Of a DNA stretch of 64,000 bases, positions 1-9,207 are shown piece by piece (within the stretch, counting starts at the first letter, position 1; the number at the start of each line of letters is the position of its first letter). The translations under genes were made by a program, and so were the position numbers. The stretch is from Sediminispirochaeta bajacaliforniensis DSM 16054 (lineage in GTDB: Bacteria > Spirochaetota > Spirochaetia > DSM-16054 > Sediminispirochaetaceae). A model generated the notes under the pieces. The model was given only the letters and a program-made list of their open reading frames with translations, made no database searches and had not been told where the DNA came from. Location of the stretch: positions 62,001-126,000 of the forward strand of contig NZ_KB899417.1 in NCBI RefSeq assembly GCF_000378205.1. The letters are read 5' to 3'.

Positions 1-79
1 CGTTTTCTGATTCTTTTGTATAACCAAGAAGATACGATGTTTCTTCTTCGATTTTTTCAGTGTCATAGTAAAAAGCCAT
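1..79 (-). CDS. Unidentified gene after mglC, N-terminal fragment cut by window edge
   Basis: An open frame begins with ATG at 79 and runs off the left edge. It encodes 26 residues starting MAFYYDTEKIEEETSYLLGY. A GAGG-type ribosome binding site lies about 8 bases upstream, directly after the mglC stop codon, so the gene is almost certainly co-transcribed with the galactoside importer. It is probably a sugar-metabolic gene, but the fragment is too short for me to recognise a family. Confidence 0.6.
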   Translation of the reverse strand, partial: MAFYYDTEKIEEETSYLLGYTKESEN

Positions 80-89
80 TGCAGTTCCT

Positions 90-1115
90 CTATTGTCTCT
101 TTACGTATTTCTGAGCATCAACGGCGACCGCCAAGATGACGATTGCCCCCTTAATGATGTAGAGCATATAAGGGCTCACGCTTATATAGACCAGGCCATA
201 GTTGATAACCTGGAAAATAATTACTCCAATCACAATACCTAGGATATTTCCAACTCCTCCGAGTAACGACACTCCGCCGACGACACAAGCTGCTATGGCG
301 TCAAGCTCGTAGCCGTTTCCGAGATTGTTGGTTGCACTTCCGGTTCTTCCTACTTCGAGCGCGCCGGCAAAGCCATAGAGAAAACCGGCGATTAAATAGA
401 TAATCAAGATTGTTTTATGGATGTTAACACCGGACACCTTTGCCGCTTCTTCGTTATTCCCTATTGCAAAAAGGTGCCTGCCAAGTTTTGTCTTGGTCCA
501 TATGAACCACATCAGCACGGCGATGATGGTGGCGTAGATGATCAGGTACGGGATACCGAGTACTTCGCCCTGAGCAAAGTTGGTAAATGAATCCTTGAGA
601 GATCCCACTGGCGAGGCGCCGCATACCTGCTCATAGTAGGTTGAAGTGAGCCCGTAAAGGATCATTTGCATTCCCAAAGTTGCAATAAATGCCGTTACAG
701 ATAGTTTTGTCACAACGAGCCCGTTCACCAGGGAGATAAGTCCGCAGATCAGAGTCACAAGAAGCACGGGCACAATCACTGGTATATCAAGCCCGGGGAA
801 GACAATATTGGGATTATCCAGTACCTGCATCATGGATGCGGAAATTACGGCCGACAGGCCTACAAACCGACCTATCGCAAGATCACATCCTGCCAGGACG
901 ATTATTCCGGCTACCCCCAATGCCAGAATCATTCTTGTTGAAGCCTGGGTAAAAATAAATTTGAAGTTTTTGAATGATAAAAAGGTTGGATCAATTGCAG
1001 TAATAATTATTATAAGGCTGGCCAAAACAATGTAGATGGCATTATCCATAAGCTTTGCCCGTATCTTTCTTCTTCGTTTGATTTTTTCTATCTGTTCATT
1101 TGCCATTCCATCCAT
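90..1115 (-). CDS. mglC: Galactose/methylgalactoside ABC transporter permease MglC
   Basis: Inner-membrane permease of a CUT2-family sugar importer that passes galactose, methylgalactoside or a related monosaccharide from the MglB binding protein into the cytoplasm, driven by MglA. The 341-residue protein has about nine hydrophobic segments. It carries the family hallmarks LAGCDLAIGRFVGLSA near residue 75, the cytoplasmic coupling loop GNNEEAAKVSG near 218, and the C-terminal VVGGVSLLGGVGN glycine-rich stretch. It follows mglA by 15 bases, and an AGGAGG lies 11 bases before the start. The exact sugar cannot be read from sequence; ribose or xylose remain possible. Confidence 0.9.
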   Translation of the reverse strand: MDGMANEQIEKIKRRRKIRAKLMDNAIYIVLASLIIIITAIDPTFLSFKNFKFIFTQASTRMILALGVAGIIVLAGCDLAIGRFVGLSAVISASMMQVLDNPNIVFPGLDIPVIVPVLLVTLICGLISLVNGLVVTKLSVTAFIATLGMQMILYGLTSTYYEQVCGASPVGSLKDSFTNFAQGEVLGIPYLIIYATIIAVLMWFIWTKTKLGRHLFAIGNNEEAAKVSGVNIHKTILIIYLIAGFLYGFAGALEVGRTGSATNNLGNGYELDAIAACVVGGVSLLGGVGNILGIVIGVIIFQVINYGLVYISVSPYMLYIIKGAIVILAVAVDAQKYVKRQ

Positions 1116-1130
1116 GATGACAACAACCTC

Positions 1131-2633
1131 CTATAAATATTTTGCCGCTAACTTGAGGATTTCTTCCTGGTTGGTTTCTTTTGTATTCACTATTCCCGCC
1201 ACATTCCCGTTGCTCATAACCAGTATTTTGTCGGTAACGCCAAGCAACTCCGGCATCTCGGATGAAATCATGACCACCCCCTTGCCTTCGTTTGCTAATT
1301 CAATGATAAGTTGGTAAATTTCGTACTTCGCCCCGACATCTATCCCTCTTGTCGGTTCATCAAGCAGCAGAATATCCGGAGACGTGAGCATCCACCTGCC
1401 GAAGAGTACCTTCTGCTGGTTGCCACCGGACAGGTCCATCATATGGGTTTCTGCAGACGGTGTTTTTACCTTTAATGCAGTAATCACTTTCTCGACATCA
1501 TTCTTGATTTTTCCCTTGTGCAAGACGCCATGCCTGCGGTATCCGTCCATATTTGCTATTGTTATGTTGTCTTTCACACTCAGCCCTGGAAAAATACCGT
1601 TGTACTTTCGTTCCTCGGTAAGCAAAGCAAAACCGTTTTTTATTGAATCCGCAGGAGACTGGTTGTTGCAGAGGCTTCCTCTGAGCTTTATTTCTCCGGT
1701 TTCTCGTTTTCGATAGCCAAAGAGGCCTTCCACAACCTCGGTCCGCATCGACCCTTCAAGTCCTGCAATTCCGAGAATTTCCCCTGCCCTTAGGGAAAAG
1801 GAAACATCTTTTACCAATGGTGAATAGGTTAAACTGAGGTGCGATACCTCCATGAGGACACTGCCTGGTTTATTTATCTTCTTTGGAAAACGATTATTGA
1901 GTTTGCGGCCTACCATAAGCGTGATGATGTTGCCAATATCAACTTCGGTGATAGGTTCAGTTGCAATCCATTTCCCGTCTCGCATTACCGAAACTTCATC
2001 GGCGATACTGAAAATTTCTTCAAGCTTATGCGATATATAAATTATTCCGCACCCTTTTTCCCGCAGTTTTTTTATTACTCTGAATAAGTGAGCCACTTCC
2101 TTCTCCGAAAGCGATGAAGTCGGCTCATCCATCACAATTATCCTGGCGTTGTAGGAAGATGCCTTGGCTATCTCCATCATCTGTCGGTCCGAAACAGAAA
2201 GCTTTTCAACCTTGACGAGGGGATCGATATTAATTTCAAGTTCTTCAAAAATTCTTTTGGTCTCTCTGATCATCTTTTCTTCGTCGATAACAAGGGGATT
2301 TTTCATGGGAAATCGCCCCAGCCATAGGTTGTCGATCACTCTCAGCCTTCCCACCTGATTCAGCTCCTGGTGGACCATTGTTATCCCATGGTCCAAGGCC
2401 TGTTTTGGATTTTCAAAGCCGACCTTTTTTCCTTCCAACTCGATGGCACCTTCATCGGCGTGATATATTCCAAACAGGCATTTCATTAAAGTCGATTTGC
2501 CGGCCCCATTTTCACCAACGAGGGCATGGACCGTTCCCTGCCGTACCGCCAAATCGACTTTATCCAGAGCCTGTACTCCGGGAAATGACTTGGAAATTTT
2601 TTTAATACGTAGAAGTACAGGATTCCTATCCAT
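1131..2633 (-). CDS. mglA: Sugar ABC transporter ATP-binding protein MglA (two ABC domains)
   Basis: Cytoplasmic ATPase energising MglBC import. It is a tandem-ABC protein of about 500 residues typical of CUT2 systems. The first half has a canonical Walker A (GENGAGKST) and signature region LSVSDRQMMEIAKA followed by Walker B VMDEPTSSLSE. The second half has LSGGNQQKVLFGRW and LLLDEPTRGIDVGAKYEIY, with the degenerate second Walker A usual in this family. I take ATG at 2633 because it has GGAG nine bases upstream; an in-frame ATG at 2648 sits against the terminator T-run. It lies between mglB and mglC on one strand. Confidence 0.92.
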   Translation of the reverse strand: MDRNPVLLRIKKISKSFPGVQALDKVDLAVRQGTVHALVGENGAGKSTLMKCLFGIYHADEGAIELEGKKVGFENPKQALDHGITMVHQELNQVGRLRVIDNLWLGRFPMKNPLVIDEEKMIRETKRIFEELEINIDPLVKVEKLSVSDRQMMEIAKASSYNARIIVMDEPTSSLSEKEVAHLFRVIKKLREKGCGIIYISHKLEEIFSIADEVSVMRDGKWIATEPITEVDIGNIITLMVGRKLNNRFPKKINKPGSVLMEVSHLSLTYSPLVKDVSFSLRAGEILGIAGLEGSMRTEVVEGLFGYRKRETGEIKLRGSLCNNQSPADSIKNGFALLTEERKYNGIFPGLSVKDNITIANMDGYRRHGVLHKGKIKNDVEKVITALKVKTPSAETHMMDLSGGNQQKVLFGRWMLTSPDILLLDEPTRGIDVGAKYEIYQLIIELANEGKGVVMISSEMPELLGVTDKILVMSNGNVAGIVNTKETNQEEILKLAAKYL

Positions 2634-2647
2634 AAATTCCGACTCCA

Positions 2648-2684
2648 TAAAAAAGGGTACGCATGGAAATGCTCATGCGTACCC
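2648..2684 (-). terminator. Intra-operon hairpin between mglB and mglA
   Basis: An 11-bp perfect stem (GGGTACGCATG at 2655-2665 with its complement at 2674-2684) is followed on the minus strand by six T residues. It has the form of an intrinsic terminator placed just after mglB. Partial read-through would give more binding protein than transporter. Confidence 0.8.
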
Positions 2685-2697
2685 GAATCATCATTGT

Positions 2698-3735
2698 CTA
2701 TTTATATGCCGCTATGGCATTCTCAAGATTATCAACGGTGGTGATTTCGCAAGCTACTCGTATGTCCTTGCGATCACCAAGGGTATAATCGGTCCCGTAA
2801 CAAATATCTCTTCCCTTCGCTGCATTTACGGCCATGGCATATGTTGCCAGCCCAAGAGCCTTCGGGTCATTGAGAATTGTTCCGAGCATCTGGCCTTTCT
2901 TTATAAGCTCAACGGCTTCGGGAAGCCCGTCAACGCCCACTACCGGCATGTACTTTTCGCCGGTGAAATATCCTGCACTCTTGAGGGCTTCAACGGCGCC
3001 AAGAGCCATTGCATCATTGTTGCAAATAACGAACTCTATGCTGTCACCATGTTTTGCAAGCCAGGTTTCCATGAGCTCTTTGCCCTTTGAAGCATCCCAC
3101 ATTCCCGTCTGAAGTTCCAATTGTTCGATACCTATTCCGGCTTCCTTGATGATTTTGGGAGGTTCTGAAGTTCTTACCTCTGCATCCGGATGTCCGGGTT
3201 CTCCCTTGAGCATGACATACTGGATTTTTCCGTCACCGTTCTTGTCCCATTCGGGATGAGTTTTCCATTCATTGACGATCAGGTGGCCTTGCTGAATCCC
3301 GAATTCCGCTGAGGTAATTCCCGCATACCAGCATTTGTCATAACCCATGATGACATCTCTTGCCGGTTCTTTATTGTAGAAGATGATGGGAAGACCTGCT
3401 TTTTTTGCCTTTTCGCAAACGGTTTTTCCGGCAGCCGGCTCGACCAGATTGACTACCAGACAATCCACACCTTTATTGATATACGTATCGATCTGATCAT
3501 TTTGCTTTGCTTGATCGTTCATTGAGTCACAGATCTGATAATCGACTTCTCCGTTTTCTTCGCACGCTGTCTCTATGGCTTTGCGTACAAATGACATATA
3601 GTTATCGTCGTATTTATATACTGTAATACCTAATTGGGGCCTTGCGTTTCCGGTAGCCTCACTTGACCCATTTGCAAAAACAGCAATAGAGCAGATCATC
3701 AACAGTGCGGAACCGATTGCAATTACCTTCTTCAT
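2698..3735 (-). CDS. mglB: Periplasmic galactose/methylgalactoside-binding protein MglB
   Basis: Periplasmic solute-binding protein of the sugar importer and first gene of the mgl operon. The 345 residues begin with a signal peptide (MKKVIAIGSALLMICSIAVFA, cleavage probably before NGSSE). The rest is a type I periplasmic-binding fold: QLGITVYKYDDNYMSFVRKA near 35, CLVVNLVEPAAGKTV near 95, FVICNNDAMALGAVEAL near 235 and VVGVDGLPEAVELIKKGQM near 265. These resemble the MglB glucose/galactose branch more than RbsB. Start is set by a GGAGG box. It has its own sigma70 promoter and an operator-like palindrome upstream. Confidence 0.92.
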   Translation of the reverse strand: MKKVIAIGSALLMICSIAVFANGSSEATGNARPQLGITVYKYDDNYMSFVRKAIETACEENGEVDYQICDSMNDQAKQNDQIDTYINKGVDCLVVNLVEPAAGKTVCEKAKKAGLPIIFYNKEPARDVIMGYDKCWYAGITSAEFGIQQGHLIVNEWKTHPEWDKNGDGKIQYVMLKGEPGHPDAEVRTSEPPKIIKEAGIGIEQLELQTGMWDASKGKELMETWLAKHGDSIEFVICNNDAMALGAVEALKSAGYFTGEKYMPVVGVDGLPEAVELIKKGQMLGTILNDPKALGLATYAMAVNAAKGRDICYGTDYTLGDRKDIRVACEITTVDNLENAIAAYK

Positions 3736-3808
3736 CCTTTCCTCCCTGTATGAATAGATTTCATACTTTATTTATTAATTAAAATATGTCTCGAGGTTGT
3801 TATTGGTA

Positions 3809-3824
3809 AACTATTGCAATAGTT
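3809..3824. promoter_or_regulatory. Perfect 16-bp palindrome, probable mgl operator
   Basis: AACTATTGCAATAGTT is a perfect palindrome. It lies immediately downstream of the mglB -10 box, so a bound protein would cover the transcription start. The neighbouring ROK regulator is the natural candidate ligand, but that is inference. Confidence 0.6.
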
Positions 3825-3829
3825 GCTTT

Positions 3830-3858
3830 ATTATAGGTCTGTATAACGATATTCGCAA
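3830..3858 (-). promoter_or_regulatory. Sigma70-type promoter of mglBAC
   Basis: On the minus strand a TTGCGA -35 box (3853-3858) and a consensus TATAAT -10 box (3830-3835) are separated by 17 bp. This predicts a start near 3823 and an untranslated leader of almost 90 bases before mglB. Confidence 0.7.
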
Positions 3859-3905
3859 GAACTTTTTTCATCAATTAAAAAAACAATGGTCATATCTACA
3901 ATACT

Positions 3906-3945
3906 ATCATGGATAGATACTTGCCATCATGGATAGATACTTGTC
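3906..3945. repeat. Tandem 20-bp repeat, two copies, between the ROK gene and mglB
   Basis: ATCATGGATAGATACTTGCC occurs twice head to tail with one mismatch (19 of 20). It lies just after the ROK stop codon and upstream of the mglB promoter. It could be a double binding site or simply a small duplication. Each unit also has an ATGG...CCAT inverted end. Confidence 0.85.
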
Positions 3946-3950
3946 ATGCT

Positions 3951-5174
3951 TTATTTATTTAGAGACTGAAGAAAGTTTTCCTCAAGAATTTTATCTACAA
4001 CAAGAGCAGCCGCTCCTATATCCCCCCTGCAACCGACAAAAGACGACCTAAGTATCTTCACGTTTTTATTACATTCATGCATAGATTGTCTGATAACGGT
4101 TTCCCTGACATCCTCTTTAAAATAATCCCATGCCAGCGATAGCTTTCCTCCAATGATAATTGCTTCGGGATTAAAGAAGTTGATAATATCTGCTGACGCA
4201 ACTCCGATATACATCCCAACTTTCGATATTACCTTTTTACAAAGGTCGTCTCCCTTTTTAACTGCTTCCAGGACGATATCGAAATCAATTAAGTTAAGAG
4301 GCTTATCCCCAATGATGTCTGTAATATATGAAGGATATCCGAGACGTATCTGGTCGACAATCTCGCCTACAATACGGGGAATGGCCGCCACGGTTTCCAG
4401 GCACCCGTAGTTCCCACAGATACATTTCGATCCATTTTCCTTGACATGGATGTGTCCTATCTCACCGGCTGCATATTCGCTGCCTCGAAACAGCTTTCCA
4501 TCCACCATGATCCCCCCCCCGACACCTTCATCCAAACTGAGGAAGATAAAATTCTGAAGGCTCCTATATTTTCCGAACCACTTCTCGGCTAGGACCATGA
4601 CTCTTGCATCATTGTCTACTAAGACGGGTATGTGAAACTCCTCTTCTACAAGGGTTTTTATATTGATGTAGTGCCAACTAAAGTAGGGGGCAAAGATGGA
4701 AATGCCTGAAGAATAATCTACCACTCCATGCATACCTATGCCGATTCCGCAAATTTTTTGATTATTGTTCCATATCGCTAATATTTTTTTTATTGAAAAC
4801 AAAATAGTTGAAAGGATACTATCCTTCGAAATGGGCAATGTGTACTTATCCAGTCTGGAATCTATCACTTCGCCTTTGAGATTGACTAAGGATGAAAGTA
4901 CCGACTCCTTCATAACGGTAATTCCGACAGCCGCAAGCGAGTCCTCATTAATCTCAAGCATTATGGGCTTTCTTCCACCAGAGGAGTCGCCTTCCTTTCC
5001 AAGCCGGATATAATTCATTCGGACGAGTTCTGCAACGTTTGAGGAAACAGTTGCAGGGCTCAAATGGAGCTGTTTTGCAAGCTCCGCCCGTGATATGGTT
5101 TCATTTTCCCAGACTTTTTTGAGAATCTTTCTTCGATTGTGGCTTTGTTCTCTCGAATTTCGTTTTAGTGTCAT
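3951..5174 (-). CDS. ROK-family transcriptional regulator (XylR/NagC type)
   Basis: Sugar-responsive DNA-binding regulator of about 407 residues. The N-terminus is a winged helix-turn-helix (SRAELAKQLHLSPATVSSNVAELV). It is followed by a ROK sugar-kinase-like domain with IGIGMHGVVD, a phosphate loop DEGVGGGIMVDGKLFRG, and the zinc-binding cluster CICGNYGCLE (two of its cysteines are diagnostic for ROK proteins). I use ATG at 5174, giving a short N-terminus before the helix-turn-helix; ATG at 5186 is also in frame. No ribosome binding site is seen, and a TATAAT box lies only about ten bases upstream. The downstream mgl operon is the probable target. Confidence 0.88.
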   Translation of the reverse strand: MTLKRNSREQSHNRRKILKKVWENETISRAELAKQLHLSPATVSSNVAELVRMNYIRLGKEGDSSGGRKPIMLEINEDSLAAVGITVMKESVLSSLVNLKGEVIDSRLDKYTLPISKDSILSTILFSIKKILAIWNNNQKICGIGIGMHGVVDYSSGISIFAPYFSWHYINIKTLVEEEFHIPVLVDNDARVMVLAEKWFGKYRSLQNFIFLSLDEGVGGGIMVDGKLFRGSEYAAGEIGHIHVKENGSKCICGNYGCLETVAAIPRIVGEIVDQIRLGYPSYITDIIGDKPLNLIDFDIVLEAVKKGDDLCKKVISKVGMYIGVASADIINFFNPEAIIIGGKLSLAWDYFKEDVRETVIRQSMHECNKNVKILRSSFVGCRGDIGAAALVVDKILEENFLQSLNK

Positions 5175-5184
5175 ATTGGGATTC

Positions 5185-5190
5185 ATTATA
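5185..5190 (-). promoter_or_regulatory. TATAAT box directly before the ROK gene (possible leaderless start)
   Basis: A perfect -10 box is read on the minus strand. Transcription would start near 5178, four bases before ATG 5174. The best -35 candidate, TTTATC with 16-bp spacing, is poor, so this is a weak call. Confidence 0.35.
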
Positions 5191-5287
5191 CACAAAACCG
5201 ACAACAGATAAATCACAATAGTGCACTTACTTGTTTAAAAGCTTTATATAGTGTCCGGAATCGTGGTGATTATCATGCCGGGGCCTT

Positions 5288-5617
5288 TTATCCCCAAAAA
5301 TGGAGCATTGCCATGTAAAGTGCGGTTCCTCCGAGAATACTGAGGAGGGACTGGCGGAATATGACGTGCAACAGTGCAACCGCCCCTGCGGCAAGCCATT
5401 GCATCCAAACCTCCGCATGGCCGAGGTCACCGCTTACCGGGAGGCTGGTAAAGACCAGGATAGTCATAACCGCTCCGGGAATCAAACGGGCCCCTGCGAT
5501 GAGCTTTTGAGGCGGCTTTCTTTTTGCAAAGAGCAGGAATGGGAATGCTCTGGTGATTTGAGTTGCCAGGGTCATAACGAGAATTCCGATAATCAGATAG
5601 AGGGTGTGTTGGCTCAT
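5288..5617 (-). CDS. azlD: Branched-chain amino acid exporter small subunit AzlD
   Basis: Small integral-membrane partner of AzlC in the LIV-E exporter family, which exports branched-chain amino acids or analogues. The 109 residues form about four hydrophobic segments with the family features TRAFPFLLF near residue 22 and a conserved P/G pattern. Its ATG overlaps the azlC stop codon by four bases, so the two are translationally coupled. Confidence 0.85.
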   Translation of the reverse strand: MSQHTLYLIIGILVMTLATQITRAFPFLLFAKRKPPQKLIAGARLIPGAVMTILVFTSLPVSGDLGHAEVWMQWLAAGAVALLHVIFRQSLLSILGGTALYMAMLHFWG

Positions 5618-6303
5618 GCAGCATCCTCCCGTCGAGGCAGGAAAAAACAGCCTGTCGTAGAGATAAGAATCCCGACGAGCAGGGTTTGCTCTTTAAAGCC
5701 TGCGAGATTGAGCAGCACCGCGCTTATGAGAGCGATGAGAAATGGTCCCGGCCTTTTGAGGGAGCGTATCTGCTCCACCAGGAGCACCACGAAAAGGGCG
5801 GTAAGGGCAAACTCGATTCCTGGGGCGTCCCAGGAAATCTGTGTACCGAAAAGTGCACCTGCCGTGCTTCCTATCACCCACCACGATTGATTAAAGAGGG
5901 TGATAAGAAAGTCGAAGGATTCACGATCGACCCCTTCCGGTGGCCTTACCGTGGTCAAAAGTGCGTAGGTCTCATCGGTGAGGCCGAAAATCAGGTAGAG
6001 CTTAAAGCGACGAAAATGAGAAAACCTGTCGAGAAGGGAAAAGCCGTAAACCGCATGGCGGGCGTTAAGCAGCAAGACAGCAAGACCCATTTCAATAGGG
6101 GAGGTCCCCGCGCCGAGTAAACCAATGGCCAGAAATTGTGCCGCCCCGGCAAAAATGAAAATTCCCATGATCGGGGACCAGTACCAGGCCATCCCCGATT
6201 TGACCAGGAGAAAACCGAAGGCAAAACCGATAGAGGTGTAACCGAAAAATACCGGTGTCGTTGCCGAAAGCGCCGCTGTCACTGTTTTTGCTTGCTTTGT
6301 CAT
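5614..6303 (-). CDS. azlC: Branched-chain amino acid exporter large subunit AzlC
   Basis: Membrane subunit of the AzlCD exporter. From MTKQAKTVTAAL the protein has about 229 residues with several membrane spans. It carries the AzlC hallmarks GFAFGFLLV, IFIFAGAAQFLAIGLL and LLNARHAVYGFSL, and the TDETYALL motif. ATG 6303 matches the usual AzlC N-terminus but lacks a strong ribosome binding site; the frame stays open to a TTG at 6387. No regulator is adjacent apart from the divergent MalT-like gene. Confidence 0.87.
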   Translation of the reverse strand: MTKQAKTVTAALSATTPVFFGYTSIGFAFGFLLVKSGMAWYWSPIMGIFIFAGAAQFLAIGLLGAGTSPIEMGLAVLLLNARHAVYGFSLLDRFSHFRRFKLYLIFGLTDETYALLTTVRPPEGVDRESFDFLITLFNQSWWVIGSTAGALFGTQISWDAPGIEFALTALFVVLLVEQIRSLKRPGPFLIALISAVLLNLAGFKEQTLLVGILISTTGCFFLPRREDAA

Positions 6304-6452
6304 GGTGAAAGGGATGATACATGAAAGCTGCTCTTCTAGTAAAGGATTTCCATCACCAATATTCCTAACAGTAGTGAAAGCTTGCAAGGAGGCGGCTTTC
6401 AGGGTAGGCTATCAGGAGTATCGGTATATGACACGCATCGGGGCCAGGTGAT

Positions 6453-9113
6453 ATGGGTGAGCCATACCTTCGGACGAAGGTTACCGTTCCGTCTTCCGGA
6501 GAACTTATCGATAGAGAAAGACTCTTTTCAAGGCTGGATCGCTATCCCCATGTCGCTCTGATCCTTGTTTCCGCCCCTGCTGGTTTCGGGAAGTCCTCTC
6601 TGCTTGCTTCATGGATCCGAAAACGAAAGCATCACTGCTGCTGGCTGACCCTTGAGGAGCGTGATAATGACCCCTCCTGCTTCCTTTTTTATCTCCTAAA
6701 GGGGGTATCTGAGATTGATGCTCAGATTGGTCCTGCTGTTCGGCAGCGGCTTGATCACTTTCCCTTTCCTGTCCCGGATGAAATCAGCGTTTCTCTTTTG
6801 CAGGAAATTGAAAGCTACGGAGAAGAGTTCATCCTCATTTTTGACGACTTTCATTGCATCAGCAATCCTGTACTGGTTGATTTTGTCAAAGAGCTTATCG
6901 ACTATGCTCCGGATAATCTTCATATTATTGTCTCGTCCCGAAGCGATCCATCACTCCCTCTTGCCTTGCTGCGCTCACGAAGAAAACTGCTTGAGTTGCG
7001 AATGGAGGAGCTTCGCTTCCGCCCGGAGGAGACTACTCTTTTTCTCAGCCGTATCATGAACCTTAAGCTGCAGGAACACTTTATTGATCTCCTTTCCCGG
7101 CGAACGGAGGGGTGGATCACGGGAATTCAGATGGCGGCAATAAGCTTACGGGACAACAGTGATATCGACGGATTTTTCCGTCGTTTTTGTGGAACCCACC
7201 GTTATATCTTCGATTATCTGATGGAAGAGGTCTTTTCTCTTCAGTCTGCGGAGATTCAGGCCTTTCTTTTAAAGAGCTCCATCCTTGAGTCCTTCTGTTC
7301 CGAGGTGTGTGATGCCGTTACCAGCCGTAGCGATAGCGTGAAAATCCTTTCAGGATTGGAACACTGCAATCTTTTTATTGTCCCACTTGATGAAGATCGC
7401 CGGTGGTTTCGATACCATCAATTGTTTGCCGAATTCTTACGTTCGACTCTGACCCAAACGCATGGGGATAAAAACGTACGGCACCTGCACAAGATTGCCG
7501 GAACATGGTTTTTAGGGGATGGAAGGTGGGAAGCAGCCTTAAAGCATTTTCTTGAGGCGGGAGATGGGGATACGGCCGCCTCTATTCTCGAAAATCACGC
7601 ATCATGTTTTTTTCAAAAAAGTGAGCTTTCTTCGTTTGTCGGCTGGTTTAATCAGGTTCCCGCAGAATACCGGAACAATCATCCGAAACTGTGTCTCTTC
7701 GCCGCTATCGTCAAACTTTTTATCGGCGAATCGCTTGATGCCATTGTTCCGCTCTATAAAATCGGAGTCACATCAATCGATCGTCCGGAAACGTCCGGGG
7801 AAGTTTTGACCTTCCGAAGTCTCATGTGCGTTATGAAAGGGAGACCGGAGAAGGCCATGGAACAGGCGGAAAAAGCCTTAACACTTCTTCCTTCCGATGC
7901 CTTCTTTTTTCGAAGCATGCTTATCCACGAAATGTATACGACACAGTTTCTTTATAAGGGAGATGTTTGCTCATCCCTCGAGATGATGCTTTCCGCTATT
8001 CCTTATTTTGCAACCGATAAGGGTGATTCTTCACATTTTACCGGTTACTTTCAACTCCTTTGCGAAATTGCCTATCTCTACACGATGAAAGGCTCTCTCC
8101 ATACCGCAATTGATCATTACGAGAGGGCAATCGCCCTTGCCGATCGTTCCTGTGAACGCCGTCTTCCTATTGTAGGGGTTGCCTTGGTTGAGTTGGCGGA
8201 TCTCTACCGCGAGATGGGTTTTCTCGAGCGGGCGTTGGAGATGGTGCAGGAGGGAGTTCTTCTTACACGAAAATGGTCGGCGTTTCGGACGATTGAGGCC
8301 TACGCTGTAGAGGCTCACATCTTCTATTCCCTGGATCGTGTCCGGGAGGCCGAGACCGCTTTACAGCGGGCTGCCAGGCTGACCAGGGAATTGGATGTCA
8401 GCACCATCGACGACCTCATGGTAGAGTTGGTTAGGGTACGGCTGCTTCTTTTGAGGGGGGATGGCAGGCGTTTGGCCCCTTTGCCTTCCTTACACGGTAT
8501 ATTGGGGGATAGATCGGTCGATCGATATTATCATTTTGTCGAGTCACGAAAAATTCTTATGGCACGGCTTGAGCTTCATCGAGGACGTTTTGATGATCTG
8601 CTTTCCGTTAGCGACGAGCTGATCACTGCCGGCCGAAAACTTGGTAGAAACAAAAGCGTGATCGAACTTTCCATTCTGAGGAGCCTTACCCTGGAGGGAA
8701 TGGGCAAACCTGAAGATGCTGAGAACGCTTTGCTTTTCATCCTTCCCGAAGCCTATGAGGCCGGATTCCTTCGACTCTTTGTCGATGAGGGGCCTCCTCT
8801 CGCATTCATTTTCTGCCGTCTGGAAAAGAAAGTCACAAATCCTTTCTTGCGTGAGTATATCGGTAAAATACTTAAGCTCATCGAAAAAAAAGCTTCGGAC
8901 GCAGGTCCCTGCAGGCCTGTGGCATTGAGCAACCGGGAGCTTATGGTCTTGCGCCTTTTGGCAAGGGGCTGTACGAATAAAGAAATTGCCGAGGAGCTGT
9001 TTATCTCGGTTCGAACGGTTAAATGGCATACGGTCAATATCTACAAAAAACTTGGTGTCAAAAATAGAACGGAGGCGGTCGTTAAGGCAAACATCTCCGG
9101 AATTATCATATAA
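6453..9113 (+). CDS. LuxR-family ATP-dependent transcriptional activator, MalT-like
   Basis: Large STAND-type regulator of 886 residues. The N-terminus carries a P-loop ATPase ([15 protein letters not shown] near residue 40) and a Walker B-like stretch [10 protein letters not shown] near 128. A long TPR-like helical region with repeated [10 protein letters not shown]-type helices follows. A C-terminal LuxR helix-turn-helix ends the protein ([26 protein letters not shown], split here as two overlapping motifs). By family, ligand and ATP binding should cause oligomerisation and activation. The radical SAM gene directly downstream is the only neighbour on the same strand and a possible target. 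AGGTGAT precedes the ATG. The ligand is unknown. Confidence 0.88.
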   Translation: MGEPYLRTKVTVPSSGELIDRERLFSRLDRYPHVALILVSAPAGFGKSSLLASWIRKRKHHCCWLTLEERDNDPSCFLFYLLKGVSEIDAQIGPAVRQRLDHFPFPVPDEISVSLLQEIESYGEEFILIFDDFHCISNPVLVDFVKELIDYAPDNLHIIVSSRSDPSLPLALLRSRRKLLELRMEELRFRPEETTLFLSRIMNLKLQEHFIDLLSRRTEGWITGIQMAAISLRDNSDIDGFFRRFCGTHRYIFDYLMEEVFSLQSAEIQAFLLKSSILESFCSEVCDAVTSRSDSVKILSGLEHCNLFIVPLDEDRRWFRYHQLFAEFLRSTLTQTHGDKNVRHLHKIAGTWFLGDGRWEAALKHFLEAGDGDTAASILENHASCFFQKSELSSFVGWFNQVPAEYRNNHPKLCLFAAIVKLFIGESLDAIVPLYKIGVTSIDRPETSGEVLTFRSLMCVMKGRPEKAMEQAEKALTLLPSDAFFFRSMLIHEMYTTQFLYKGDVCSSLEMMLSAIPYFATDKGDSSHFTGYFQLLCEIAYLYTMKGSLHTAIDHYERAIALADRSCERRLPIVGVALVELADLYREMGFLERALEMVQEGVLLTRKWSAFRTIEAYAVEAHIFYSLDRVREAETALQRAARLTRELDVSTIDDLMVELVRVRLLLLRGDGRRLAPLPSLHGILGDRSVDRYYHFVESRKILMARLELHRGRFDDLLSVSDELITAGRKLGRNKSVIELSILRSLTLEGMGKPEDAENALLFILPEAYEAGFLRLFVDEGPPLAFIFCRLEKKVTNPFLREYIGKILKLIEKKASDAGPCRPVALSNRELMVLRLLARGCTNKEIAEELFISVRTVKWHTVNIYKKLGVKNRTEAVVKANISGIII

Positions 9114-9207
9114 AACCAACCCAGGCCCATACTTTTGTACAGTACTCTGCAAGGATTCTGCTCCCTATTTTGAAAGTAGAAAATAGATGCAAGCGGAGGT
9201 AAGAGGT

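Noticed and set aside
3809-3824. PrpR-like binding site at the mgl promoter
   Set aside because: The palindrome contains ATTGCAAT but lacks the TTGCA-N4-TGCAA spacing seen in the tct cluster, and the promoter is sigma70 type.
3906-3945. CRISPR-like repeat
   Set aside because: Only two directly abutting 20-bp copies with no spacers and no cas genes nearby.
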